From: Coix lacryma-jobi var. lacryma-jobi
Taxonomy: Eukaryota; Streptophyta; Magnoliopsida; Poales; Poaceae
Reading direction: 5' to 3'
Assembly: GCA_009763385.1 (NCBI GenBank)
Contig: VDCT01000090.1
Span: forward strand, 372,001-436,000
DNA length: 64,000 nucleotides
The translations under genes and the position numbers were made by a program. The notes beneath the pieces are model-generated. The model saw only the letters and a list, made by a program, of their open reading frames with translations. It was not told the DNA's origin and made no database searches. This document shows, one piece after another, positions 54,733 to 64,000 of this stretch (position 1 is the stretch's first letter; each line of letters begins with the position of its first letter).

Positions 54733-56690
54733 TAGGATGGCTGATATGATGCAAAATCAATTCGGCCTGAAGCCAAAGAACCAGTCATACGCTTACAAGT
54801 CTCCTTACCCAGAGTGGTAAAACCGAGTAGCACTTCCTCCAAGGGTAAAGCCTCCTACTGACTTTACCAAGTTTTCGGGCCAAGATGACACCAGCACTAT
54901 AGAACACATCAGTAGTTACTTGATGCAACTTGGAGAGGCATCTGCAGATGAAGCTTGGAGGATTCGGTACTTCCCATTGTCATTGACAGGACCGGCCTTC
55001 TCGTGGTTCACCTCTCTGCCAGCAAACTCTATTAATACATGGGCAGAGCTAGAACAAAAGTTCCACGCAATTTTCTTTACGGGCACCAGTGAGAAGAAGT
55101 TGGTCGATCTCATGAGTCTGAGGATGAAACCTAACAAGACACCACAAGAATATTTGCGCAGGTTCAGGGAGACCAAAAACCTTTGCTATTCCTTGAATTT
55201 ACCAGATGATCAATTACCGGAGATAGCCATAACTGGCATGTTGCCGAATATCAAGGAGAAGCTATTCGACAAGAAGTTTGACGACCTCGGGCAGTTATCA
55301 CAACGGTTGGCAGTGATGAGTAGTCAAGCCCAGGGGTTCAGAAGGAATAATCAGTTCCAGAAAGGTGATGTGGCTACCGAGATGTATCAGGCTTTCTTAG
55401 AGGAAGCAACAGAGTACGATGATGAAGATGAGGTAGCTGCAGCCGAGATAGTCTGGGCTAAAGAGCCGACTCAAGTCAACCAGTGATGGCTGAGGCAGCA
55501 AAAAGGTACTTATGACTTTGATGTTTCCAAGTCAGATAAATTATTTGAATACTTATTGAAGGAAGGACGCATCAAGTTGCCGGAAGGTCATCCTATGCTG
55601 CACCCCGAAGGAGTCAAGGACAAGAAGTATTGTGGTTTCCATAATACCAGATCCCACTCTATAAATGATTGCCGAGTGTTCAGAGTGCGGATCCAGAAAG
55701 CTATCTAGGACGGGCATCTAAGGTTTGATGGAAAGATGAAAGTTGATGGTAGCCCTTTTGGATAGAATACTGTGTCCTTCTCTGTTAATATGGTTAATGC
55801 AGCTGACCCCAGGGGCAAAAGCAAGATGAAGGTGTTGACCTCTAATAGAGCAAGAGAAGCTGGTGCTGTTGACCCTGATCGACAAATTACAAATGAAGAG
55901 TTTCGGCAACAAGTTCATTTTTAGAATAGCCGAACTGAGAAGGGTCAAACCTCCAGGCCTAGGGTCACGACGCGTATTTTATTAAACAAATGGCCTCGGG
56001 AGCAGGAGCGATACCAGAAGCAAAGGTTTTATGAAGAGCAAAAATTCATGAAGAAGCAACAGAGGTATATAGAGGAAATATACCGAGAGGAGCGAGAATA
56101 TATGAAAGAACAAGAGCAGTCACATTGGGAGTGCACATTTTTCAAGTATTGTTGGAATGAAGGCTTGAAGCTGCCTTCTAAAAACAACTGCCCCGAATGC
56201 AGTGATCAATATTCTGAATATAGGCAGTCACGAGTCAACCGTCGTTCGGTCCATGAAAGACTTGGGGCACGAATCCCTGAGGACGATCAACGCTTAAAAA
56301 TAAACAGTTCCAAGAATCGGCAAGGAAGAGGATTTGCCGATCGAAGTTGGGCTCGCACTGGAGAAGATGAATACTGTGAGTATGTCTGGCAGAAAGGACA
56401 GTGGTGTCCATCAGGATTGAGAAAGAGCCAGAAAAGAAGGGTGCAGCGCTTAAGGAACAGAGAGTTAGCTCAAGCAGGCACCAAAACGAAACAAATTTGG
56501 CGCCCTAAAGAGAAGCCGGATGAGGGTGATCGTTCGGCTGATGCATGCATGACATTCTTTCTTCCATCAGAATTTATAGCTCCCAAAGATCAAGATGTCC
56601 AGGAGGAAGTGTATTCAGATTTCGACGAAGATGAATTTCAAGATCTGTTAGCTCATCTTGTTTTGGCTCAACGGGCGGTATTTAATAAAC
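54733..56690 (+). pseudogene. Tat-type gag, broken
   Basis: Conserved text starts at RMADMMQNQFGLKPK and continues YLMQLGEASADEAWRIRYF, GPAFSWFTSLPANSINTWAE and SEKKLVDLMSLRMKPN in one 188-residue frame (54920-55486), which stops at TGA in place of the next codon after TQVNQ. Further blocks follow: YDFDVSKSDKLFEYLL, CGFHNTRSHSINDCRVF (zinc-binding), a TAG after IQKAI, and then a 260-residue frame (56048-56830) with CTFFKYCWNEGLKL and CPECSDQY. Nonsense codons show it is inactive. A near relative lies at 43600-48147. Confidence 0.8.
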
Positions 56691-57236
56691 CAGCTAAGCA
56701 TCGACATTTGAAGCCACTCTATATGAGGGGGTATGTTAATGGCAAGCCACTGACCAAAATGTTTATTGATGGAGGAGCTGCCATAAATATCATGCCATAC
56801 TACGTTCAGGAAACTTGGGATGACAAGTGAAGAGTTATTAAAGACTGACATGGTGTTGAGGGACTTTGCTGGTAATTCTTCTGATACTCGAGGAGCAGTT
56901 CATGTTGAGTTAACGATTGGGTCAAAGACTTTGATTACTACTTTCTTCGTTATTGATGGCAAGGGGGCATACAGTTTGCTCTTAGGAAGGGATTGGATAC
57001 ATGCAAACTGCTGTATACCGTCAACTATGCACCAATTCCTCATCCAGTAGATTGGAGATGACATCGAAATTGTCCATGCTGATGATTCGGTGAGTGTTGC
57101 TAATGCAGAACCCATCTACTGGGAATATGATGGTGTCGAGTGCTTCTCTGGAAGAGCTTGGGAAGCAGGTCCTGTGAACGTTTTCGACAAGGACCAACAG
57201 CCGATTCGAACGATCGGCTCTCAGAGCAATTTTTGA
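56690..57236 (+). pseudogene. Tat-type protease remnant
   Basis: LYMRGYVNGKPLTKMFIDGG includes the active-site DGG, followed by AAINIMPY. A frameshift near 56805 moves to DFAGNSSDTRGAV, FFVIDGKGAYSLLLGRDWIH and a TAG after FLIQ at 57050. Text resumes to RTIGSQSNF and stops at 57236. RT is absent beyond this point. Confidence 0.75.
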
Positions 57237-58115
57237 ATAAATAATCCAACTGATGGTAATGGAGAAAAGTCGAGACCAAGTTTCGTGCCGGCTGATGAGG
57301 AATAAAGTTTTGATGGTGAAGCCGAAATAAGACCAATATGTGCAAATTTTGATCCCGAGCGTGTTTTGAAGTTAATGAACTTTTGAAAGAATTCTGTCTG
57401 TTTCTCCATTACCAAAGCTCTGGGAGGATCGGAGTAGACTTGTATAAGGTGACGTACAACAGAGGATTTTGATGAAGGCACTTCCACAACTTTGTAACCG
57501 TTTCAAGTTGTACGTGACGGCCGATAGCCTTACAGTAGGATTGGCCCTTATACAGAGTTTAAAAGGAAAAGATGAGTGATAACTTGACTTAGCCGAAAAA
57601 ATGTTAGACCCAGGGGCGGATATTCGGCTGTGAAAGAAATTTTTTGTTTATATATGAGTTGCTTATGAGCTGAAGCTTCGGCATTACTTGTTAAAAGCTG
57701 AATGCGTGGTAATTGTATGTAAGACAAATTCAAGGATATTTGTATACAAACATAGCCAATGTAAAGCATCACCTTTAGCAGAAAAAATGTTCCAAGAATT
57801 TCAGTTATAGTCGATATTGTTTATATCGCGTTTAGTACAAGAATATTCATGACCCTGGTGGCCCTAGCATTTTTTCAAGTTAGCAGGTTTATCGGGAGAA
57901 GAGAAAGGTGAAGTGCAGTAAGTAAGATGCCGAGCGACTTGACATGTCAAAAACGAGATCTAATCGGCTAAGATGACATCATGTGTTCGAGAAACATTTT
58001 CTCTGAAGGGATGTTGCAATTAGGGAAATCACTGAGAGATGGAAATGGAATTATTCAGAGAAGAACAAGTTTCATCTGTTACAAACTTCATTCACAAGAT
58101 CTGTCCTAGTACAAA
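57237..58115. other. Tat spacer between protease and antisense ORFs
   Basis: AT-rich with scattered GCCGAT words. No RT, RNase H or integrase motif is visible on either strand, so the pol domains have been removed. No gene seen. Confidence 0.6.
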
Positions 58116-58714
58116 CTACCCTTGGAATAATTTGTTCAGGACAGACTGTGAATCAGTAGTTTCAGCAATGGCGGCGGCATGATCATCATAATCTTCGATA
58201 CCTTCCATTTCATCCAGGTATTCACCTGCGAAGCCGACTGGTAGAAAGGAGTGGTCCTCTTTGGTCCAAGAACTCATTGCCGCTAGCCCGAGGGAAACCC
58301 CAGCATGCACACCTTGGATGACGGCCTGATCTATGCGGCCATACATAGCGTCAAGACGAGCTTCAGCTGAGTCCCCATGAGTATTCACCTTGATGGCAAT
58401 TTTGTTCACAACCATTTTTAGACGGTCATTCTCTGCAGAAAGGGCTAGCAGGAAGAAGGGATGCGTCAGGCAAGGCAAGCTCAAACAAAAGAAGAGGACC
58501 AAAACTCTGCTAACCTGTAATGATGCTGCAGAGCTGTTTCCGTTGGTTTGCCAATTCAGCTTTCTCAATGCCATGCTTCTTGGATGCTTCTTCCAGTTCC
58601 TTCTGGGCCCTATCCTTTTCCTCGCGGTACCGAAGGGCATCCAAACAGGTCTGCTGAAGTGGATCATGAAACTCAGAATCTGATGGCTTAGAGAGAAGAT
58701 TGAGAGAAGCCATT
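58116..58714 (-). CDS. Antisense ORF 2 of the Tat element (two exons)
   Basis: Read leftward from ATG 58714 (MASLNLLSKPSDSEFHDPLQ). Exon 1 is helical and charged (REEKDRAQKELEEASKKHG) and ends at a GT donor near 58515. An intron of about 75 bases ends TTTCTGCAG. Exon 2 starts ENDRLKMVVNKIAIKVN and ends VLNKLFQG at 58116. It has coiled-coil character and an acidic C-terminal third. It is antisense to gag and located before the 3' LTR, as reported for plant Tat extra ORFs. No stop interrupts the spliced frame. Function unknown. A possible further upstream exon lies at 58719-58904. Confidence 0.6.
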
Positions 58715-59552
58715 GGGACTACCGTTTCTGGAAGAGGAACCCAAGCTCGGCTGGAGTAAGACCCCACCCTGGAAGGGGAGTGGACGACAAATCAGGAATA
58801 GATGAACAAGGGAAGCAAGGAATCGATTTTTTGCCCATAATGCCGGTGAGTTGATGCTCGGTTTCTTCCTGCTTCGTCTCCAATGGGATGCCTGCTGGGG
58901 TCACTGTTGCCTGCCATTGATGGGAAGCTCAGGCGAAGGATTTTTTTCTCTAGCTTGCTAAAAGCTGAGAAATGGAGAGTTTGCGGGTCAAACTGTTCGA
59001 TTGGAGTCAAGAGTGGGAGCCTGTGTAGGGACATATTTATAAGACCATGGCTTGCACACTGGGAGACCAAGCATCAAAATGGAATTTGTCATAGTTTATG
59101 GGCCGATGTTGGGCCAGGCCGGATTTTTGATGATTAGGGAAAGTCATGACTCCAGAATCGGGAAGCCGATAAGATTCGGTTAAGAGTTGTTCAGTTTCGG
59201 CTAATTGGGAACTCATGTTACCGATTGGCACTAAGGACAGAGAGCTAAAAATGGAAAGGTCCCTTAAGAAATACTATCCTAGTGTTGTCATAAACCGAAA
59301 AATTAAGAGAATGATTGAAAAACTTTGGATCCGGAATAATCAATTACAGCAATTACTTGCAGAACAGAGATGATTAAGCATGATTATCAGCAATAGCCGA
59401 TGTAAATATGCATCGCCGTTGAAGCAAAAATAAAAGTCAGTGACTAATACACGAAACAGAGCACACATTGATCTCGAAGGATCAATCACAGATTGATTTC
59501 AAAAAGGACTTCTTATTTACAAAAGGAGGGAGCAAGATTACAGTAAGGATGG

Positions 59553-60220
59553 TCAGTTCGTCCACTCCATCCCACGCCTAATCGGGAGGAAGTGATCAAA
59601 GGAGTCGGCCAGATCTGTTCCGGCTTCCTTCATATCATCTACAGAGTGTTCTACTCTATCTTCCAGTTCTCGCTCGCAGACATCAAATCTGCGGTAATCG
59701 GCGCCAGAATGAATCCTCACGGCGTTGAAAGCGAGTGCCGCACCGTACCCCATGCCCGCCCTAGAGATGACAGGGAGTATTCGGTTAACCTCATTCACCC
59801 GCTTCAGGGGCGTCATACCCGTCACATCAGCTCTGATAGCAAGCTTGGTAACGGCGGCTTCGAGGGCATGGAGTTTGGCCGCTAGAGCTGAAGAGAGGAA
59901 GAGTAAGTAAAGGCAGGAAGGGAGAACAAGGAAGGAGGTGATGAAAAATGTTTACCGGCGGCTCGATCCCGATCGACGTCACGCTCCCGGGAGATTAGGG
60001 TAATCTCCCGATCCTTCCTCTCTAGATCGAATTGAAGGTCGATGACCTTCTGAGTCAAGTCCTCGGAGAGGTCGTGGTTGGTCCTCCTAAACAGAAACAA
60101 CAGTATGAGAACGGCTGCTTCATTTTGAAACAAGAAAAAGGAAGAAGAAAAGAGCAACCTCCTCTTAGAAGTGCTGGAAGCACCAAGCTCGGAGCTGTGT
60201 CGGCTCGCCACGGAAGACAT
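59553..60220 (-). CDS. Antisense ORF 1 of the Tat element (three exons)
   Basis: Exon 1 from ATG 60220 encodes MSSVASRHSSELGASSTSKR and ends at GT near 60162. Exon 2 (after CTGTTTAG, about 60092) reads NHDLSEDLTQKVIDLQFDLE, then RDVDRDRAAG, ending at GTAAAC near 59955. Exon 3 (after CAGCTCTAG, about 59884) reads AKLHALEAAVTKLAI, RVNEVNRILPVISRAGMGYG and ends RRGMEWTN at 59553. The spliced frame has no stop. Its first half is helical; no catalytic motif. Probably transcribed from its own antisense promoter. Function unknown; splice sites inferred by eye. Confidence 0.6.
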
Positions 60221-60452
60221 CCTCTAGATTGGAAGATGACAGGAGAGAGGAGGGTTTTCTCGTTTTGAGATTGGAGCAGGGGAGTTCAGAATGCACAAGC
60301 GCAAACAGAGTGAAAGGGGATTTTAATGAATCCCGAAGGCGCATCGGGAGATGAATCGGCAAGTACAACAATTATGGCGTGCGAAGGTGGATGCTTCTGG
60401 AGGTTCCACGTCAATACACAAAGGAAAGGAATTTTGGAATAAATATTTATCC

Positions 60453-60467
60453 CAAAATTAGGGGGCA
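60453..60467 (+). other. Polypurine tract of the plus-strand Tat element
   Basis: AAAATTAGGGGGCA directly before the 3' LTR start at 60470, the usual form in Tat elements. Confidence 0.75.
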
Positions 60468-60469
60468 TG

Positions 60470-61996
60470 TGTTAACACTAGATTTTTGCACACACGAAGA
60501 TATGACAAATGGACCTAGCCAGCAGTGAGGAGAGGATTCGGCAAACGATCAGGCGAATATTTAGTCCTCAGGAGTTTCGGTAAATGCCTATGCGGTCGGG
60601 TATCTTGCAAGAAAACGACTCCATTCGGTAAATGGATATGGCAGGTAAAGCCGGCTTGCACAAGAAGGCACGTAACGTTGAAGGACACCGAGAAGAATAA
60701 GAATAGGACTTGTTTCTTTCCAAATTTTATTATGTAAATCGTGATCGTCTAAGACTCATGTTTCGTCCAGGGTATAAATATAAACCCTTGGCTATTATAA
60801 AACTGTTCACAACCATATCAATACAAACTGGCCCCGTGCCACCTTCGAGTCCTTAGTCATGTCGTCGAGTTCTTCGAGAGGAATCATCGATCCATCGACC
60901 TCCGTAAGTCCCGACAACCTTGTTATCATGTCTAGTATCATGCGGTGGATTTAGATATGATGCAAGTAGTTTTGTTTGTTCTCAATGGTCATGCGGCGGA
61001 CCTTTGTTAGCGATCAAGAAGTCTTCGCTTATGTTTTGCTTATGGGTAAATACTGTGCGGCAGGCGTTTATTCATGTGTTCAGCAGAAGCGAGATAGTTA
61101 TCGGCTCTGTTAGATTTTGCAAGATCTAATAGATTCATTAAGTTATCATGTGTTGCATTGTTTATTTAATTTTGTAACACTCTTTTGCCCAATCTAGATT
61201 GATCTTTGTTCGGCCTTGTTCCACAAGTTTGCTTGTGTTTTAATAATTGCAACATCATGACGGCCGAATTAACTTTCGAATCTAGATTGTTACAAGTTGT
61301 GGGTTCATGCATGTCAATCATGGTTAGGCTTTTGATAAAACTAGGTATCGTGCGGCAGATGCAGGTTTTAGATTAGTTTAATCGTGCTTGTTTGTTTGTT
61401 CCTTCTTCATGGATCCCAACTCGGCTAGTTTGGTGAGCTTGGTTAAGCTTACACGAGTAATGAGTCTTTGTAGATTTGTTCAGATACATGCATGCTTTTA
61501 GCTCCTTATCATTAGATTGTATCATGCGGTGGATTAATCTAATTATATGGAGTGGTGTAGACTTAGTTTATGCTTGACGGGTTTATGAAGATTAGACGTG
61601 CGGCAGACTAATTGGATTAACCTATGCATGTGTTCTTTGGATAGATTTATATTTACAAGTTACCTGTTATATCTTGATGGCATCCTCTTACATGTACATT
61701 CGGCAACCGGGTGTTGATATATGCTCATTCTTAATGTTAGCCGAATGATCTTTGAATTTATCAACAGACAGCTTTTGTAGCTGTATGCTGTCGTGATTGG
61801 CTTTAAAGCCGTACATATGGAACTGTCTGGTCTTACCCAGCATGTTCTAGGTCATTCTCACAATTTTATCCCTTGTTGGTTTTCAGGTCAAACCGACTGG
61901 CACGTCTCTGGATTCCAAACCGTCCGGGCACCCGAGTGAAGCCACGCTTTTTCCGGCTTGCTGTGTGTGAGGCACGGACCACATTTTGCGTCAACA
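60470..61996 (+). repeat. Tat 3' LTR, complete
   Basis: 1.53 kb, TGTTAACAC to GCGTCAACA. TATAAATA at 60773-60780. It holds repeated GTGCGGCAGA and CATGCGGTGGA phrases spaced 60-150 bases. The first 0.9 kb matches the truncated 5' LTR with few differences. A 69-residue frame at 60920 is not supported as a gene. Confidence 0.9.
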
Positions 61997-62119
61997 GTTT
62001 TGGAAAAATACTTTTAAAACAGTTTTGCAGAAAATAACTAGTCAAGTTTTAATTTGTTGCAAAATTATAAAAAGTTTACAATTTTAGTGAATTTTAAATG
62101 ATGCAAAACTGAGCGTTAC
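61997..62119 (-). repeat. LTR edge interrupted by the Tat element
   Basis: After the TSD the AT-rich host sequence continues to GAGCGTTACA at 62119, i.e. TGTAACGCTCAG on the minus strand, a common gypsy LTR start. It is likely the same LTR as 51928-53805. Confidence 0.45.
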
Positions 62120-62340
62120 AATTTTGTTCTTTGTGTTTCTCTCTTTCCCCACTTTGTGATTTCCCGAGTTATTTCGATTTCAGGGATGATTTGCGATTTT
62201 GTTTGAACCATCTTGTGCTAGGACGTGAGAGGCATCTTTCCACTAAAGGATTTTCTCAAAAACCTCACCAGCACATAGATCAGGTAGAAATCGGCTTGCA
62301 AGGCTTGGTTCACTTGGCCTAATCCGAGGATTGCCTAAGC
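62120..62340 (+). repeat. Copia LTR-like fragment
   Basis: GAGAGGCATCTTTCCACTAAAGGA resembles GAGAGGCGCATCTTTCCACTGGAGGA at 47189 in solo LTR 1, so this is a diverged LTR piece of the same Copia group. It leads directly into integrase coding text, with no PBS or gag, so internal sequence has been lost. Confidence 0.5.
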
Positions 62341-63105
62341 TAAAGTTTCAGAAGGACCTTGTCTGTCACCCTTGTCGCTATAGGAAGATGGTAGCCGCTT
62401 CTCACCCACCTGTGAACCAGGTGTGACTAAGTGACCCGACGAGCACTTACACATGGACACTATTGGTCCAGTTTGGTTCTGCTCAGCGGGTGGAATGTTG
62501 TGAACCAGGTGTGACTAAGCGACCCGGCGAGCACTTACACTTGGACACTATTGGTCCAGCTCGGCGGGTGGGAAGTGGTACGTTCTTGTGATCGTGGACG
62601 ACGACCTTTTGAAGTACTCTTGGTTGTTCTTTTTGGAGGGCAAGGATGCGATTTATTCGTTTGCTTGACATTTGATTTTGAGGTTGAAAACTGAGTTGCC
62701 GCAGGATACCATTAGAGTTATACGTGGTGACAATGGTACAAAATTTGTTAACACTTAGTTTGATGCCTTTCATGCTTCTTTGGGTCTTGAGCATCAGGTT
62801 TCCTCTCCTTATGTTCCTCAGCAGAACAATGTTGTTGAGCGCAAGAATTAGACCCTTGTTGAGATGTCTAGGACGATGCTCGATGAGCATAGCACTCTTA
62901 GGCGCTTTTGGGCCGAAGCGATCAACACCGCTTGCCATGTTTCAAATCACATCTTTCTTTGGGCTTTCATGAAGAAAACTTCTTATAAGTTGTGGTTCGT
63001 ACGGGTACCCAAGGTAAGTCACTTTAGGGTGTTTGGGTCTAAGTGTTTTATCCTCAAGCAAGGTAATCTCGACAAGTTCGAATCTAGGTCCGCTGATTGT
63101 TGGTA
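62341..63105 (+). pseudogene. Copia integrase fragment, decayed
   Basis: Text appears in several frames: FQKDLVCHPCRYRKMVAASH (end of the integrase zinc region), then a duplicated segment, LRLKTELPQDTIRVIRGDNG (second catalytic Asp), SPYVPQQNNVVERKN (catalytic Glu), then SRTMLDEHSTLRRFWAEAIN, FRVFGSKCFILKQGNLDKFE. Stops replace codons at several places (for example after VVERKN and NT) and frames shift. It belongs to the Sirevirus-like group but is more decayed than the Copia element at 1323-37780. No RT follows. Confidence 0.85.
62411..62565. repeat. Direct duplication in Copia integrase
   Basis: GTGAACCAGGTGTGACTAAG, then GACCCG, CGAGCACTTACAC and GGACACTATTGGTCCAG occur twice, about 89 bases apart, with four differences. 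The single copy expected in pol has been tandemly duplicated. Confidence 0.85.
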
Positions 63106-63140
63106 GTTCTTAGCTTCACTAAAGATAGAGCTAGGCAACT

Positions 63141-63231
63141 ATCCCCGGTAACGGCCCAGGAATGCTTGTTGACACTTGCTAACATTGTTACTGGGAGTAG
63201 ACTATGGAGCCTATCCCCGACAACGACGTCA
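63141..63231 (-). other. Degenerate tRNA-Asp-type PBS, present twice
   Basis: TCCCCGACAACGACGTCA (63214-63231) resembles TCCCCGGCAACGGCGCCA, the 3' end of plant tRNA-Asp, with three changes, all CpG to CpA or TpG type or similar. It directly adjoins the LTR edge at 63236. A second copy, TCCCCGGTAACGGCCCAG (63142-63159), is 72 bases to the left, also followed by ATGCTTG. It fixes the outer LTR as minus strand. Confidence 0.7.
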
Positions 63232-63235
63232 GAAA

Positions 63236-64000
63236 TGCTTGAAGCAAGACCGGTCGCTATACCTAAAGGAGTGGAGCTAAAGCAGCTATCTACTAATGCC
63301 AAGCGGGGTTGTCAATCCCGACACTAGTAGGAGCTAGCTAGAGAGATTGCAATCTACCAGGAGGAGATTCTTCAAGCGCACAGAACTATCGTAGTAGCAC
63401 TTCGCCTGGGAGTACCAGGTGTTGATTTATTTGATCCCAAGGGAAGGCTAGGGTGGTGTATGAGTTGAGTTAAGGAGGGGATGAGAGTCGAAGAAAAGAG
63501 AAAAGGGAAAAGGGGAGAAGAGAGGAGATGAAAGGCTAGAAAGAATATATGGGTGGATAGGTAAGGATGATATGGATGGCTAAGGTAAGGTGGATGGATA
63601 GGTAGATAAAAGGGGTAACTAAAGATAACTAACTAATAACTACTAACTACTCCTAGATAACCACAGAGCAAGATAACTACAAAGCAAGATAGTTACGAAG
63701 CAAGGCAGGCAAAAGTCAATAAAGCAACTAAGTTAAGTAAAGTTTTATTCCTATCTTGTCAAGTATCGAGGCGTACTAGCCTTTACCACTTACTTAGGTT
63801 GAACGCTAGCACAATGAGCCTTACTGTTAAACTGGGCCAACTACGTGGTGGAATTCAAGACGCACAGGGCTGTCACCACCTGCTTGCTACCACAGCTATC
63901 CGGGGGTCCAGCCGTATCTGAAGGTAAGTCTATAACTAAGCACCACGCTTAACTATATTCTAACTATCTCTACCCTAGCTTTGAATAGAGACACCCTTGC
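63236..64000 (-). repeat. Outer gypsy LTR, second copy (runs off the window)
   Basis: Starts at TGCTTGAAGC beside the PBS and matches 540-1253 from position 63294 on. The first 58 bases correspond to sequence left of the CACTA insertion in the other copy. This copy has the empty site for that CACTA. It continues past the window end. No gene seen. Confidence 0.85.

Larger units (their letters stand above)
53806..61996 (+). mobile_element. Plus-strand Tat-type gypsy element with antisense ORFs
   Basis: Bounded by TGTTAACAC and GCGTCAACA with a perfect 5 bp target duplication GTTTT (53801-53805 and 61997-62001). Contents: truncated 5' LTR, gag, partial protease, spacer, two antisense ORFs, PPT and full 3' LTR. 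The last 0.6 kb of the 5' LTR, the PBS, RT, RNase H and integrase are missing. Because the TSD is intact, the insertion was a normal event, with the losses either later or copied from an already defective genome. Confidence 0.9.

Noticed and set aside
63142..63231. tRNA-Asp gene
   Set aside because: Only the 18-base 3' acceptor-end complement is present; no cloverleaf. It is a primer binding site.

Overview
This window is intergenic, repeat-rich DNA from a grass (Poaceae) nuclear genome. I found no host gene. It is built almost entirely of nested transposable elements: Copia (Sirevirus-like), Ty3/gypsy chromovirus and Ty3/gypsy Tat/Athila elements, plus CACTA (En/Spm) DNA transposons. The grass assignment rests on CACTA ends carrying GGGACTAAAG/CTTTAGTCCC words, Tat elements with antisense ORFs, and Copia gag/pol text typical of grass genomes. 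The exact species cannot be read from the sequence. Nesting and the many solo or truncated elements suggest heterochromatin.

Left half (1-38774), a four-level nest. A minus-strand gypsy LTR (540-1322 plus 37781-38774, edge TGTTGACGGTCC) is interrupted by a CACTA element whose end is at 539 and by a minus-strand Copia element (1323-37780). The Copia gag gene is itself split by a plus-strand chromovirus (8177-33808). That chromovirus is split by a complete 11.85 kb CACTA transposon (13212-25063) that carries, on the minus strand, a GRF zinc-finger gene, a TNP2 transposase gene and a Transposase_24/Ulp1-protease gene. Several of these coding regions have frameshifts, mostly single-base changes at or next to homopolymers.

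The chromovirus has decayed gag, protease, RT, RNase H and integrase-chromodomain regions. It also has one intact extra ORF (12436-13041) between the primer binding site and gag. This 201-residue protein begins with a near copy of the histone H3 tail, followed by a basic patch, a coiled coil and a long acidic tail. The same element encodes a chromodomain, a module whose relatives bind methylated H3 tails, so this is the observation most worth following up.

Right half (38775-64000). In order it holds: the 3' part and LTR of a plus-strand Athila/Tat-like element (38775-41939); a minus-strand Tat element (41940-51927) with antisense ORF remnant, protease, gag, PBS and 5' LTR, hit by two solo Copia LTRs with intact target duplications (46051-47990 GATGA, 49629-51705 CTAGG); GC-rich unassigned DNA (51928-53800) that is probably part of another LTR; a plus-strand Tat element (53806-61996, TSD GTTTT) with gag, protease remnant, two spliced antisense ORFs and a complete 3' LTR; a decayed Copia integrase (about 62150-63105); and a second copy of the outer gypsy LTR (63236-64000) with a degenerate tRNA-Asp-type PBS beside it.

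Four Copia LTRs carry an array of six or seven short palindromes whose stems change together while the loop stays near TGAGGCCC. Each LTR type also carries, at an equivalent place, an array of a different short CG-rich word.
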